Assembly (NCBI RefSeq): GCF_036588685.1
Contig: NC_086382.1
Location: forward strand, 59,414,987 to 59,478,986
Length of the DNA stretch: 64,000 nt
Origin: Mytilus trossulus
Taxonomy: Eukaryota > Mollusca > Bivalvia > Mytilida > Mytilidae
Direction: 5' to 3'
In this document: piece after piece, positions 38,301 through 47,124 of the stretch
Numbering within the stretch: the first letter of the stretch is position 1
Layout of the letters: every line of letters starts with the position of its first letter
The notes under the pieces: generated by a model
Database searches by the model: none
The model's input: the letters and a program-made list of their open reading frames with translations, nothing else
Told to the model about the DNA's origin: nothing
Made by a program: the position numbers and the translations under genes

Positions 38301-38500
38301 TTAAGATAATAAAAAAAAGTTTGCAATCTAAATATTCTGAATTGTTTGCCTTTCTATTTCAGGGTATGGCATTAAGCATGGGTGATAAGATCAACCTGTC
38401 ACAGAAATCTGGAGCCAAAATGACTGCAGTAGCAAAATAAACTGAAATCTAGAACTTATTGAACAGACAAAATAATATATTATATGACTTTAAAAATAAA
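12827..38500 (+). CDS. COPB1: Coatomer subunit beta (beta-COP), 21 coding exons
   Basis: Beta-COP is a core subunit of the COPI vesicle coat. It acts in the F-subcomplex on Golgi membranes in retrograde transport. Conceptual joining of 21 exons from ATG 12,836 to TAA 38,438-38,440 gives 2874 nt, 957 aa; human beta-COP is 953 aa. Every donor is GT, every acceptor is AG, and all phases agree. Residues 1 to about 540 are the adaptin-like alpha-solenoid, about 670-805 the coatomer beta C-terminal region, and about 805-940 the appendage platform. The product matches the vertebrate protein almost without gaps, so the gene appears functional. AATAAA lies at 38,495-38,500. Upstream non-coding exon(s) are not located. 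Base composition of exons is clearly higher in GC than the introns. Confidence 0.97.
14523..14950. mobile_element. Inverted-end repeat in COPB1 intron 3 (ATGCCCC family)
   Basis: It opens ATTATGCCCCCTCC and closes AGTGGGGGCATCAT, imperfect inverted ends. The body holds two diverged ~200-bp units, each with ACTTATACACAATnCTTA and ACCACAAAAC. Fragments of the same family lie at 21,975-22,350, 23,196-23,480, 24,165-24,400 and 35,690-35,870. Class unknown; no coding content. Confidence 0.55.
15520..15900 (+). repeat. Interspersed repeat fragments in COPB1 intron 3
   Basis: Positions about 15,530-15,700 contain AAATCATTATAGGTCAAAG, recurring near 37,195 as AAACCATTATAGGTCAAAG. Positions about 15,810-15,900 are a diverged piece of the 356-bp repeat at 2.9 kb. 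These are non-coding. Confidence 0.5.
16684..16834. repeat. Perfect palindrome, 75-bp arms with 1-bp centre
   Basis: The left arm (16,684-16,758) and right arm (16,760-16,834) are exact reverse complements around a single T at 16,759 (...AAAGATTTAG-T-CTAAATCTTT...). Arms contain CAACTGTATTAAAG and AACCTAAAACATG. The arm is AT-rich but not simple sequence. It lies about 200-350 bp beyond the stop codon of the minus-strand nested gene, just past its probable poly(A) signal. Confidence 0.95.
16864..16907. repeat. Second perfect hairpin, 21-bp arms with TT loop
   Basis: 16,864-16,884 (TATCAAAATTGTTGATCTAAA) pairs exactly with 16,887-16,907. It is linked to the larger palindrome by a direct repeat of TTTGATTTTATAAATATTTT (around 16,814 and 16,845). 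On the minus strand it lies just downstream of the nested gene's AATAAA. Confidence 0.92.
16920..16925 (-). terminator. Probable poly(A) signal of the nested PHYHIP-like gene
   Basis: TTTATT on the plus strand is AATAAA on the minus strand, about 110 bp beyond the TGA at 17,035-17,037. It is the nearest clear signal and precedes the hairpins. Confidence 0.5.
17035..19799 (-). CDS. PHYHIP/PHYHIPL-like protein, nested antisense in COPB1 intron 3 (5' end missing)
   Basis: Four minus-strand exons join in phase: 19,514-19,799, 19,014-19,093, 18,253-18,586 and 17,035-17,708 (TGA 17,035-17,037), 457 codons plus stop. Splice sites are GT..AG throughout. The last exon carries the family's conserved C-terminal domain: [54 protein letters not shown]-like [18 protein letters not shown] and the end [12 protein letters not shown]. 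Vertebrate PHYHIP and PHYHIPL, which bind phytanoyl-CoA hydroxylase and are neuronal, have the same order (about 330-376 aa) with an Fn3 domain before it. Here the upstream exons are poorly conserved and longer. The first listed exon starts after an acceptor with no ATG, so one or more 5' exons are unlocated. Molecular function is not established from sequence. Confidence 0.85.
18700..18738 (+). repeat. Isolated ~34-bp core of the GAGAATGGAAATGGGG family
   Basis: AATTGAGAATGGAAATGGGG and AATGTGTCA occur here alone, without the rest of the element seen at 47,125-47,640. It lies in an intron of the nested gene. Confidence 0.6.
20138..25461 (+). CDS. COPB1: COPB1 exons 4-7 (residues 165-320)
   Basis: Exon 4 is 20,138-20,252, exon 5 is 20,858-20,950, exon 6 is 24,604-24,741, exon 7 is 25,342-25,461. 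The products include [48 protein letters not shown] and [15 protein letters not shown], all hallmark beta-COP solenoid segments. Exons 4 to 7 all end at codon boundaries. Confidence 0.95.
21134..21685. mobile_element. 552-bp MITE-like element in COPB1 intron 5
   Basis: TTTAAGGTGGCTCAGGCCTA at 21,134 (extending to TTCGA, 21,158) is matched in inverse by TCGAATAGTCCCGAGCTACC (to 21,685), about 20 of 25 positions. The interior has no gene; the minus-strand frame at 21,243-21,425 is incidental. Class not assigned. Confidence 0.6.
21960..24400 (+). repeat. COPB1 intron 5: fragments of the ATGCCCC repeat family
   Basis: Pieces at about 21,975-22,350, 23,196-23,480 (ATGCCCTTTGC, with GAGTTATG(C/T)(C/T)C twice) and 24,165-24,400 (TTTATGCCCCATGGCCACC) resemble the 14.5-kb element. 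Between them I see nothing. Confidence 0.45.
25798..26093 (-). repeat. 3' LTR of the intron-7 element
   Basis: On the minus strand it contains GTGAATAAATCATC, a possible poly(A) signal (AATAAA). The other LTR has a substitution at this site (AAAAAATC). Confidence 0.88.
26094..26107 (-). other. Polypurine tract
   Basis: AAAAGAAGGAGTAG on the minus strand directly abuts the 3' LTR, as expected for plus-strand priming. Confidence 0.65.
26140..26721 (-). CDS. Second frame of the gag-only element, with ~53-aa tandem repeat
   Basis: About 193 codons in the -1 frame relative to gag, overlapping its stop by a few bases. No ATG sits at the overlap (first in-frame start there is TTG; the first ATG is internal), so it would need frameshifting or is a decayed continuation. 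Two internal units are related: [19 protein letters not shown]... and [19 protein letters not shown]..., each ending near VIVRKAE / VSVRKLA. The C-terminal part ([18 protein letters not shown]) is unrecognised. No protease or polymerase motif is seen. Confidence 0.5.
   Translation of the reverse strand: MKHEEFCDVIEATEFEVAKVLDKEIAILKLPHVKKQAVVTGGTENVIVRKAEMKYEELNEIVEATEVAVANVSKLMTTNFGSPNVEQQKIPSGKVEVVSVRKLAPIEQSDVQFDISKNDDEKNYDKPRVSIYTGLSRPVYGKDFTYKELVRRNGFTQFRDSNIYENSYTRDVCSCESSMLPEMNWKTRKRNLS
26718..27494 (-). CDS. Gag-like capsid protein of the intron-7 retrotransposon
   Basis: 258 aa from ATG 27,494. The body ([47 protein letters not shown], and a QEYVCR..IRKSFPG-type region) follows the pattern of Ty3-type retrotransposon gag: a W..F...F helix, 'A..L...L.G.A', then an 'L...F' helix. 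No CCHC zinc knuckle is visible. The C-terminal part is Asn/Lys-rich and low in complexity. It would package element RNA. The stop at 26,718-26,720 overlaps the next frame. Confidence 0.75.
   Translation of the reverse strand: MSWCDLPEFDGIELFEGFWMKFSIFAERFNLSSSDMAFYLVTSLRGKALEYVSYLPHRDLYNVTVLYSALKSRFGDIETAQICRMKLRNITMLTSESVQEYVCRTEINVRKSFPGVNEDLLVKLITEYAIYGYPDGNIGYRVLTKEPSTVSELIKEILWQEHCRQYLKSVEKSCCTEDSNFEKHFEIGNKRNMNFKEHDIRRNKVSENTVVDMQNDISLYSSNQKLGKENYNVGKLNVRNNFVYPNEQSVYYIAEHMN
27918..27931 (-). other. Primer-binding site
   Basis: Immediately inside the 5' LTR the minus strand reads T-TGGTGGCAGCGAAC. The TGG complements a tRNA CCA end. The tRNA species is not determined. Confidence 0.65.
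27932..28229 (-). repeat. 5' LTR of the intron-7 element
   Basis: Near-identical partner of the LTR at 25,798. It ends 23 bp before COPB1 exon 8, so COPB1's acceptor and polypyrimidine tract (TTGTTTCTTTCAG) are squeezed against it. Confidence 0.88.
28253..30588 (+). CDS. COPB1: COPB1 exons 8-12 (residues 321-538)
   Basis: Exon 8 is 28,253-28,360, exon 9 is 28,706-28,849, exon 10 is 29,310-29,455, exon 11 is 29,752-29,848, exon 12 is 30,431-30,588. They encode [46 protein letters not shown] and an acidic linker ([16 protein letters not shown]) at the end of the solenoid. Exon 8 begins only 20 bp after the LTR element's target duplication, so the element's end reaches almost to this acceptor. 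Confidence 0.94.
28990..29125 (+). repeat. Fragment of the GAGAATGGAAATGGGG family, COPB1 intron 9
   Basis: ATTGAGAATGGAAATGGGGA is followed by a diverged version of the element's next part (AGAGCAGATAACGGGAACGC, CCACCAATGGGTCTTGAATA, CCTGCAACAGGAGGTGGGCC). The short frame at 29,038-29,232 is not a gene. Confidence 0.55.
30815..32498 (+). CDS. COPB1: COPB1 exons 13-16 (residues 538-684)
   Basis: Exon 13 is 30,815-30,935, exon 14 is 31,297-31,368, exon 15 is 31,798-31,953, exon 16 is 32,409-32,498. Products include [20 protein letters not shown], the helical [39 protein letters not shown] and a charged, less conserved stretch [18 protein letters not shown]. The last is the most variable part relative to vertebrates. 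Confidence 0.93.
32931..38440 (+). CDS. COPB1: COPB1 exons 17-21 (residues 685-957)
   Basis: Exon 17 is 32,931-33,162, exon 18 is 33,397-33,516, exon 19 is 35,900-36,135, exon 20 is 36,825-36,980, exon 21 is 38,363-38,440. They encode the C-terminal coatomer region ([35 protein letters not shown]) and the appendage platform ([39 protein letters not shown]). The last exon gives [14 protein letters not shown] and a short tail ending AVAK. The tail is a few residues longer than in human. Confidence 0.95.
33732..35670 (+). mobile_element. ~1.9-kb element with inverted ends in COPB1 intron 18 (copy A)
   Basis: TTTATACGACCGCA at the left end is inverted at the right (GCGGTCGTATAAA, 35,631-35,643), followed by GCTACCCCCTGCGGAGCATC, which also belongs to the element (see copy B). 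The interior has 4-5 diverged ~120-bp units with AATAGAAATCTATGAAATTT, ATTGATTTTGGGAGTTTTGG and GGGCCAAAAAGGG. A second tandem series has AAATCTAACTGTGTATGTAG-like words. No transposase. Near its left end are four GTC triplets. Confidence 0.8.
36136..36824 (+). other. COPB1 intron 19, no features
   Basis: AT-rich intron with homopolymer runs; no repeat boundary or exon seen. Confidence 0.4.
37130..37290 (+). repeat. Interspersed repeat fragment, COPB1 intron 20
   Basis: GGGTGCCAATGAGACAACTT and AAACCATTATAGGTCAAAG link it to 15,530 and 33,635 (TTGCCAATGAGACAACTATT). Non-coding. Confidence 0.5.
37588..37746. mobile_element. 159-bp foldback MITE, ~48-bp inverted repeats, COPB1 intron 20
   Basis: The left end GAAATAATTCATGGGGGCTT is inverted at the right end (AAGCCCCCATGAATTATTTC, to 37,746), and complementarity continues to ACCACAGGTTG / CAACCTGTGGT with a few mismatches. 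The ~60-bp centre reads TATGACCAATATTTTACCC and GCGAGGGGTACAG. Confidence 0.85.
38065..38088. promoter_or_regulatory. Paired consensus CRE palindromes
   Basis: TGACGTCA occurs at 38,065-38,072 and again at 38,081-38,088, separated by 8 bp (TCGTATTA). Each is a perfect cAMP-response element. They lie in COPB1 intron 20, 275 bp before the last exon. Function is unknown; they may belong to a repeat. Confidence 0.4.
38495..38500 (+). terminator. COPB1: COPB1 poly(A) signal
   Basis: AATAAA 55 bp after the stop codon, followed by a TGTGTTTGTGTG GU-rich element. Another AATAAA near 38,880 could give a longer 3' UTR. Confidence 0.65.
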
Positions 38501-39064
38501 CTGTGTTTGTGTGTATTCAATGAAAAAAATAATTTATATTTGTCAAATTATTTAAAACATATTTAAGAGAATTATGGTAAAAAAGATGTTTATTTAATTT
38601 CAAAATCTTTGCTGAAGTCAGTAGACCTTATTTGGAGTTTTATATATTCTTCTATATTGTAAAGCTTATGTGTTGATGTTATCAATCTTGAAAACTTTTG
38701 TCACTTCATTCAAATAAATTCTAACCACGTTATCATTTCCTTTGTGTTACACTTCATAGATGATAATTTGACTGCTTATGATGTTGTTGACAACTGATCA
38801 ATTTTGGTAAACCATGGTCTGCATTCCATTCACAATTTGCATGCAATCTACCCCAAAAAAACATATTTTGTAAATGCAAAAATAAAGAAAGATGTGAACT
38901 AACAATCTACCTCATTTAACAAAAAAAACTTGTTAACTGAATTGTTCATGACTAGTCCTTTCCAAAGTGTTCTGTTCTTCCCTTCCTAAATTCTGACTGA
39001 CCAGGCCAAAAATGAGATTACAGTTGATGTCAACAGACCTTAAAATTTTCCTTCATGTGACTTT

Positions 39065-39660
39065 TCCAGAAATATGTCTTTTTATACCTCGCTATAAAAA
39101 AGTGGTGCTATTCTGTTTACCTCTGTCTGTCAGTCTGTCAATCCATCCGTTAGTCTGTCCATCCATCTATCAGTCTGTCTGTCCCATAAATATTTCTCGT
39201 TGCATCTTTCTCAGGAACTACATCATAAGGATTTTTGAAATTTGGTTTGAAGGTTTATATAAGTCAGCAATACTGTGTGATGCATGTGAAAATGTATCAC
39301 TCAACTACTTCCTGTTAATGGAACACTTGTATCATTTTACAAATGTTAGTCAAGTTGAAAATTTTCATCACATTTTTCTCAGGAGCTACAATGCAAGGAT
39401 TTCTGAAATTTGGTTTTCGAGTTTATATAATTCAGCTGTACCTTGTGATGTGTTTTCAGAGTCATCACTCAACAACTTTTGTTTACCAAACACTTGCATA
39501 ATATTTTACGTATGATGAGGTGAAAATTTTCATCAATTTTTTATCAGGTGGTACAATAAAAGGATTTCTAAAATTTGGCTGGATGATACGAGTCAGCTGT
39601 AATGTGTTTTCGGATTCATCATGCAGCAACTTCTTGGTTTAATAGCTTCCTTATAAGCAG
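39065..39660 (+). repeat. Repeat with three ~165-bp internal units
   Basis: It opens with a CTGTCTGTCAGTCTGTC-type simple stretch, then three diverged units each with TTTCTCAGG(A/T)(A/G)(C/G)TACA, AAGGATTT(T/C)T(G/A)AAATTTGG and CATCACTCAACAACTT-like words (about 39,203, 39,375 and 39,545). The 167-codon frame at 39,012-39,515 is a translation of these units and I reject it as a gene. Confidence 0.6.
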
Positions 39661-40271
39661 CAACCTTCTATCAAGGACTTCTTGTTAGGACATACAAGCC
39701 CTGGAAAGTCGTATCAACAGGGATATGTTTACTCTGTATATAGGTACAGCTGGAATTTCGCTGCATAGTAATGGAAAAATTGTTTGATTGTTAGTTGAAA
39801 AACGTCATAAAAACGTCTCTCATACACCAATAATTTTATAGCTAACTTCTTACACACCAATGTCTCATATAACCTTTAACCATTACTGCTGATTGTTTGG
39901 TTCACAAATGTATGCTCTCTTTTCCCTACAAACTATATAAGCTAGAAACAACAATAGATGAAATAAATCTACGTGCTAGCTCTCACAAATTTGATTGTAA
40001 TAAAAAAAAAATTTCATGAAGACAAATTAAAAAAATCCTTGAAAAACTCAAAACAAACTAATACACTACAAAAAATAAACAAATTCATGAATTATTTTCT
40101 AACTTTTTATCCTTTTTTGCACACTGATAGACTAGTATTTTTGATTGTTTTTCTGTTACCAAAGCTCCAAGAACAGCCACCTTGGACATTAGCTCAACTT
40201 ATTTTCGAACTTAATACAAAACTGGAGTTGATTTCAAGAATGATTAACAAGTAGACACAGACACGTTTAGT

Positions 40272-41761
40272 TTACTTCAAATTGTAAGTCACTATTAATC
40301 GTCCGTCATTGTTCACAACCATAATAGACTTTGTAGAATAACAGGAACAGATCGAGCGAGGGAGATTTATTCCATCGTCTTTGTTCAATACAACAGAACA
40401 GTGTTCTCCGTCATTGTCAATTCTGTGTAACGTATTTGACAGGAAACCTGTAATATAAATGTCCCCTTCATTGGAAACAGAGATTCCATTGAGATATTCT
40501 AAGTCAGGGGGTGAAATTTCAAACAGTTTTACTCCGTTTATGTCTATGCAATAAATAGTGTTACAGTGCATTGTTCCTCCTACAACTGTGTCGTCTGATC
40601 TTCCACAGAGTATATGTTTTCCAGTTATGTCTGGAATCAAATTTTCAACTTCAAAATCAGAATTTAAAACAAATAAACCTTTGATTTTACCATTTAGAAC
40701 CAGACGATGTCCTGTTTGTGCGATCCCATGACATTCATCCTCTAGCTTAATTTGTCTATGAACCTTTCGGGTTTTTAAATCTAGAATTACTACTTTTCTT
40801 TCATTGGCCAATGTCATGGCAACCAAATCATCTGGCATAGTAGCAAGACATAAAGGATTATGGGAAAGTTCCATTTCTACTTTTTCTAAACCGTTTTGAT
40901 CGTAAACTACTAATTTACGATTGTTTAAATTAGTTACAACGATATCTCCATTATGCAAAAGTTTTATGTCTGAGGAGGACTGAAAATCTGTATCGTTAGA
41001 AATTCTAAATTCGCCAACCTTTTGAAGACTTTGGTCTTTCTGCTGGACTTGGTTCGTCTTGTCTTTTTTGGGGAACGCGGTACTTGGTTCTGGATTCTGT
41101 GCAGTAGCTGTACGTTTCACTTGAGTGTATGCAAGTTTTAGTCCTTTCAAAAAGTCTTGCAAATCGTTGGATATTGTGAATGTCAAAGTTACATTTTCAA
41201 ACTTTCTTTCTATCTTAGAAGCATGTTTTTCAATAACTGAGAAGGAATTATTAATCTTAGACATGTAAACGTATGACTGTAAACTTAATTCTTTTCTGGC
41301 CATTTCCTCGACATTTTTCACCCATTCATGCAAACTATTCTTTTTACTCGTTACACCAACTTCTCTTTGTTTCAGTATCTCTGTTTCTTGATTGTACAGG
41401 TCATTGAAATTCTCTCTAATTTTATTTTCAGCTTCGTCAATGTATGCATCTATTTGTTTTCTAAACTGCTGTAAATCAATTTCAAATTTGTCCTTTTGCA
41501 TTAACAGATGTTTCCTACTTTTGTAGAATTCTTTGTACAATTCATCTAATAGAGTGTTAGTTTTATTCATACGTTTGAGGATATCGGCCATTTTTATACC
41601 GATATCTTTTTCGTTTGTGTACGGATCCATCACTTCCATGTTACATGTAGGCTTGTGTGAAACCCTCTTGCACTCAGAACAACAAGGAACATCATGATCA
41701 GTACAGTAAAATAAATAAACCTGTTCACGATGTATACGGCAACTGAAGTCCATGCTGGGTG
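40272..41761 (-). CDS. B-box/coiled-coil/beta-propeller protein (RING-less TRIM-like), intact
   Basis: 493 aa from ATG 41,751-41,753 to the stop at 40,272. The exon begins at 41,761 after an acceptor (TTTCCTATTTCAG), with eight bases of leader, so the CDS is in one exon. Residues 1 to about 40 are a B-box zinc finger: CRIH...FYCTDH...CCSEC...HKPTC. About 50-220 is a coiled coil (ILKRMNKTNTLLDELYKEFY and following). From about 250 come repeated blades typical of NHL/WD-like propellers in bivalve TRIM proteins (DIKLLHNGDIVVTNLNNRKL, GISVSNEGDIYITGFLSNTL). No RING precedes the B-box, so E3 activity on its own is doubtful. Annotation pipelines usually call such proteins TRIM45/56/71-like. Role unknown; stress or immune signalling is inferred from family expansion. 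Confidence 0.85.
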
Positions 41762-42143
41762 CTGAAATAGGAAATTTTAATATAAAGGAAAAAATGACTT
41801 TCAGGACATAGTACATGTACACATATTTCACTAAATTTTAGAATTCCATATACAAGCATGTGTCAATTAGTAAACAACAAAAAAACGGTTGTCGTAATAT
41901 TGTCGTAATATTGCATCTATTAGCATTATAAGGTTCTTTGAATAGTAAATAGACTCACACTTTTTAATCTTCAGATTACGTTTCTTGCCCTATTGAGTCG
42001 TTTAAATTTTCGTCATGCTGATCACCTTAAAATATGGCACATACTTGCTCATTTTGACAATGATTAACGCAAGAAAACATGCAATCAATTGGTTTTCTTA
42101 TATCATTCCAGAAAATATAAATTTGTATCGTAGTATTACTCAC

Positions 42144-42215
42144 CTCAGAATTTCCGACAACTAAATTGAATTGAGGTATAAATGGGAATAAAACATTGAC
42201 TGAATACACAAAATC
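42144..42215 (-). other. Probable 5' non-coding exon of the B-box gene
   Basis: The minus strand shows a strong donor TTCTGAG|GTGAGTAATA at 42,144/42,143, 382 bp upstream of the coding exon's acceptor. The broken copy keeps a matching donor (TTTTGAA|GTGAGTATAA) at 58,399/58,398, 385 bp upstream of its own acceptor. The conserved spacing supports a real leader intron. The 5' end is not defined. Confidence 0.5.
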
Positions 42216-45200
42216 ACCGCATAAACTGTAAATTTATGTTTGGTTTTTGAAAAAAAAGTAATTAGATATAATTGTTTTTTACAAAAGAAATAGGTGCATA
42301 TGTTATGTTCGTTAGATCATGCGAAAATAATGCCTATTGTGAAAAAGATCATGTTGAATGAAAGTTAGACATACACAATTTAAATGTACATTGATTAGAT
42401 ATTCATGGTAAATGTTTTATTTATGACATAGATATATGATATTTTGTATTTGAACTTTATTCAAAGCGTGTCGTTTTGCCGGTTAGGAATTTGACCAAAT
42501 TCGAATTAATTTTCAAAATCTGCAAGGGTGTACATAGATCGATGAGGATAGTCATCGTTGAGATTTGATCATGGTACTTTAGGACTCTCATATTAGATTT
42601 TACACGGTGTGATGGATGTTTATCCCTTCATCCCCACCTTTTAGCAGAACTTACAGGTAGTTTTGTTAATTAGATTGGAAGGCTAAATCACATGCGTATC
42701 TAGTTTGGTGTTTACAAACCTTGGATCATTTGTTCAACGTTTGATTTGAATGTCTTTCTCATTGCGATCTATGTTAAATTGTGGATGACAGCCATTTTTT
42801 TTATTTCAGATATGTACATAAAACTATGAAGAATAAAGAGCGAAAGATACACAATTCTTCAATTTGGGAACAAAGTGTTAACAATTTGATTAAAAGGGGA
42901 AGATGATTGGATACAAAAATGTTATAGAAACAGATTAAATCTCTTATGCTTAAGAATATCGAGTCTGCGTAAGTTGCTATAAAAAAAATAATTCTGTAAT
43001 CTGGTTACTGTATACAGGACGGAGTGACCTTTTTGACCTATTCATCTATTATTGCAGATGTAAATAAATCAGTTTACTTTCACTGAGTGGTACTCATAGA
43101 TAACATTAATCAAAATGAACGTACTGTTTGATTAGAAAAATGTCCAAATATGATAAAATATTATATAAAACTAATATTTACTAGATTATCTATGGATCCG
43201 GCCTTTTTGTGGAAAAGAATTGGTTCCAGAGTTCTTAAACTTTTAAACTCAGGGATAATTTGTTTTACTTATTTTACGCAATAGTCCGAATAGAAAAAGG
43301 AAAGAAACTACTGGACCAACATTCCATGCCATAAAGTTATGAAAATAAATCGACAAGCTACTATTTTGTTACGCATCATTGTAAAACATATCAAAATTTA
43401 AAAAAAAAATAGGTTCTATATAATGGTATATGTTGACATTGAATTTTGAGGATATAAATTTCATGTATATTTAGTCTGGTTCAATATAATGGTGAAATGA
43501 AGCAGTTCTATTTTACATGGTTTTCGAGAGGTTCAGTTTATTATCTTCTTTTATTTCCCTTTCGTTTTGTGATTTTACTAAATTGTGCGACAAATTCTTT
43601 ATTATGTTATCTTGTTTTTAATATTCTACCATATGTACTGATAAACGATACAAATCAAAGTTATATATACATATATATTTAGTATTAGGTCAAAATACTT
43701 TTTAGAAATAGAAATGTGATTACATAAAATACTTTTTTTTTTTTCATCAACATTGTTGATTTTGTTTAAAACCGCACGAAGAAAAATAACTAAAATACCG
43801 AACTCTAAGGGAAATTCAAAATGGAAAGTCCGTAATCAAATGGCAAAAATGCAAAGATTTGTAACGAATTTTTATATTTTTGTGCTTTGGATGGATACTT
43901 TAGATTTGAAAAAAAATCATTTAATTTCATTTTTAAGCCGTTATTGTATGCACGATGTAGACGACACGCGCGTCTGGCGTATTAAATTATAATTCTGGTA
44001 TCTTTGGTAACTTTTGATAATTATTTTAAAACACTTTTAGTACACCCATGCTACTTGGATTTTCAGTTCAGTTTGTAAGACGATTGCTTGATAATAATTA
44101 TAAATCTGTTCAGATCAAATTTGCCTCTGTATACCTTTTTTTAATTGCAAGCACCAATATCGTATGATTTGGAGAAATAATTTGCAAACATTATAACTTT
44201 TAGATATAATATTAGTGTAATAATCAGTCACCAGTCTGAAACCTCACTTTCCACATCTTCAATAGAGTTTAAAGAAATAACGTCTTTTTGTAGGTTATTC
44301 ATTTCGTTTAAAATAGATTGTGATATTTTTTTAAAAATCTGTTTCTTCAAATATTAGTAAAATTTTAACCCTAGAGAAGGAAGTGTAAGTACTTTTAATC
44401 TTCCTTAACATACGTAACATAATTCATATGGTATCCTAACATAAATTCCTGAGATATGATATCTTAAACAGATACACCTATATTTCCTGTATAACTTGGA
44501 TTTTTTGGATGCAGTTTGCGATTTTTGTGCATGTAATTTTATCAATTATATTTTTTTGAGGATTCACGAAAATTCTAGTCGTTTACGGAAAATCATTATA
44601 AACAAAAATGAAACATCTATTCATAACAAAACATGACATTTGAACTCAATTGATAAAGCTTTATAAAAGATAAACTTTCAGTTTATCCCATTGTTAACAT
44701 TGAGGCGTTGGTGATTGCACTGGTAAATACTGAAACTGTAAGTTTGTGTGTTGCAAGCATTCTCTATGTTAAGATTTAATTTGTATTTACCTCTCGGGAA
44801 GTCACTTTAATCTCGTTGTGGTAGGGATGAGCAGCTAAGATGTTCAATCAGTACACCCACCCTTTTCATAAATATTTGATGTTCAATTATACAAAGACAT
44901 CACGTCGTTTTTCTAAAAAAAAAAATCATCGAAAGGAGCAAATACCTTGTTGATTAATATTCCATGTCAACTTCAAAAATGATACACAATGGCCTTCTGG
45001 ATACTTACATTGTATATCTTCCTAATTTTAGTGTTTTAGTATTCTTTTACTGGTATTTGTTAGTATGAATATTATTTTTACTGTTTATTCTGTTATTTGG
45101 TTATATTCATTTGAAGTGGCACAATATTTTTGCATCCCGTCATTGTGTTATTTTGCTTTGGTAATCGTTTTTTTATTTTTTTCTATTATTTTTGCTAATG

Positions 45201-47120
45201 TGCTTTGTGTTTCTTTCTTAAACATGACGTGGCTCCGTACCTTTACATCCCGTCATTTTGTTATTGTGCTATGGTTGATTTTTTGTATTCTTGCTTTTCA
45301 TTTTTGCATTGTCTTTACGCCTTTTTGCGTTTCTTTGTTACACATGACGTGGTTCTGTACTTATAAACCCCGTCATTGTGTTAGTGTGGTATGATACCTC
45401 TTTCTTTTAACTTATTTGTTTTGTCTATATATATATGCGTTTTTTATGATTATTTGTTACACATTTATTTGTTTTTAAATGGATTAAGATTATAACACAA
45501 TGTTGACTGCTATGCCCAAAGGTTTGACATTTAACCTATAATTTCTGTTTGTCTTGTTCATTCATGGTTGTTAATATAATGTGACTATCCTACGGGTGAG
45601 AGGTTAGCTATAAAATCAGGTTTAATCCATAATTTTAGTACATAGGAAAATGCTTGTACCAAGTTTGGAATATGACAGTTATTTTCCATTCGTGTGATGT
45701 GCTTGCGCGTTGGATATTGCCATTTTGTTTACGAATATTCCGTTATAAATTTTCCTCGGAGTTCGGTAGTTTTGTTATCTAACCTTTTTTCTTCAGTGTT
45801 TGAACAAACAATAGACCTATTTGAGTTCCGCTATACCATGAAGAGTTAAACTAGATTTGATAAATATCCAAAGTATTAATGGCAAATTTTACTCGGAGTA
45901 TTTTTTATTATTTTACTTTTCATATTTACAAGTTCATCTAATATGAAAGCCACACTGAACTCCAGAACATAAAAATGAATCACAATTTTAAAAACACATT
46001 AGACTTAAAAGACATTATATACCTGTATGGAGTTATTTTCTTTCAGAACGACAGGTCATTCTTTTTCAGAATCACCCCGGACGATACCATGTTTCAATGA
46101 TATATGCTCCAAGGCATAAAATAATGACCTGTGTGAGGTCATTATTTTCCTTGATAAACAATCTATAACCTACTTCAAAACTCTATTCGTCTAATAGTTT
46201 TTTGTTGCCGATTTGGAAATTTATTTTCTAAAGTTCAATCGATGATAGGTGTAAAAGAAACCGTCATTGTAGTCCCACATTTTAATTTTAGAAACAAATA
46301 ACGTGAAGCTTTGTTAATTTATCGTTACAATAAAGAAACATTATCATACATTTGTCAGATGAATTTTAATGTAGACTTTCATAAAATAAATCCAGATTTG
46401 ATATATTCCTGTGTAAGATTTTGAAAATCTTATTGATTCAAACTGAAAAGGTTGACTGATTTTTGGTTGCTTGCTTAACGTCCAGTGGCAAATATTTCAT
46501 GCATGTTCTGAACGATACACACTGAATTGGAAATCATACCGTGACCTACATGTATTTATATTCGTCTTCGTGTCAGTTCTTAACTTTTTTAAATTTATGT
46601 ATACCTTTTACTTTAACAAATGATCAACTAATAAGAGAATATTATATTCTATTAAATAACATTAATGTAACTAAAAAAGGGTCGGGTGCGGAGGGTATAT
46701 AATCATATCCTGATTATCTTTTAATAAATGTATTGCTATTCAAATGACAATCTTTCTAAATTTTTCATTCGATTCAAGTGAAATTGTTAAAAAAAAATAA
46801 CCACTTTTCCGCGATAGAAATAACATAGCAAATAGGAAAAAAACATATATTGTTGTGTTGGTTATGTTAGTATAAACCCCGTTATAAGTCTAATTCAAAA
46901 GGTTACATTCGTGAAAAGTTAAGATCATTAACTTGAAGATTAAATTTATGTTATCATTTTTAATTGCAAGATATTATCTCGTTCTTCAGGTCCTCTCCTG
47001 CTAAAACAAATGTGTTATGTGTATGATTCACGGGATCAATTGACTTATTCAGTCATATTAATTTTTTTTGTAGACTTTATAGTTTTTAGTGATTTTTACT
47101 ATCAAAGTTTCCCTTTAACT
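42216..47120. other. Intergenic region with repeat fragments
   Basis: No gene is supported. Fragments: 43,775-43,855 (family of 2.5 kb); 43,951-44,015 (GACACGCGCGTCTGGCGTAT, family of 55.8 kb); 44,400-44,830, related to 62,780-63,300 (words ATTCCTGAGATATGAT, TTTACGGAAAATCATT, GTAAGTTTG...GTTGCAAG); 45,640-45,790 (diverged form of the 165-bp repeat at 58.8 kb); about 46,465-46,530 (AACGTCCAGTGGCAAATATT). The remainder shows nothing. Confidence 0.5.
45120..45400 (+). repeat. ~116-bp tandem repeat, about 2.5 units
   Basis: CATCCCGTCATTGTGTTAT (45,133), CATCCCGTCATTTTGTTATT (45,248) and ACCCCGTCATTGTGTTAGT (45,367) recur at even spacing, each preceded by a GACGTGG(C/T)TC-type word in the later units. 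The 109-codon frame across it reads through the repeat and is not a gene. Confidence 0.65.
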
Positions 47121-47124
47121 ATAC

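Noticed and set aside
39012-39515. 167-codon plus-strand frame
   Set aside because: It is a translation of three diverged ~165-bp repeat units plus a CTGT-rich simple tract; no domain character.
45065-45394. 109-codon plus-strand frame with hydrophobic look
   Set aside because: It reads through a ~116-bp tandem repeat; the apparent hydrophobicity comes from T-rich codons.
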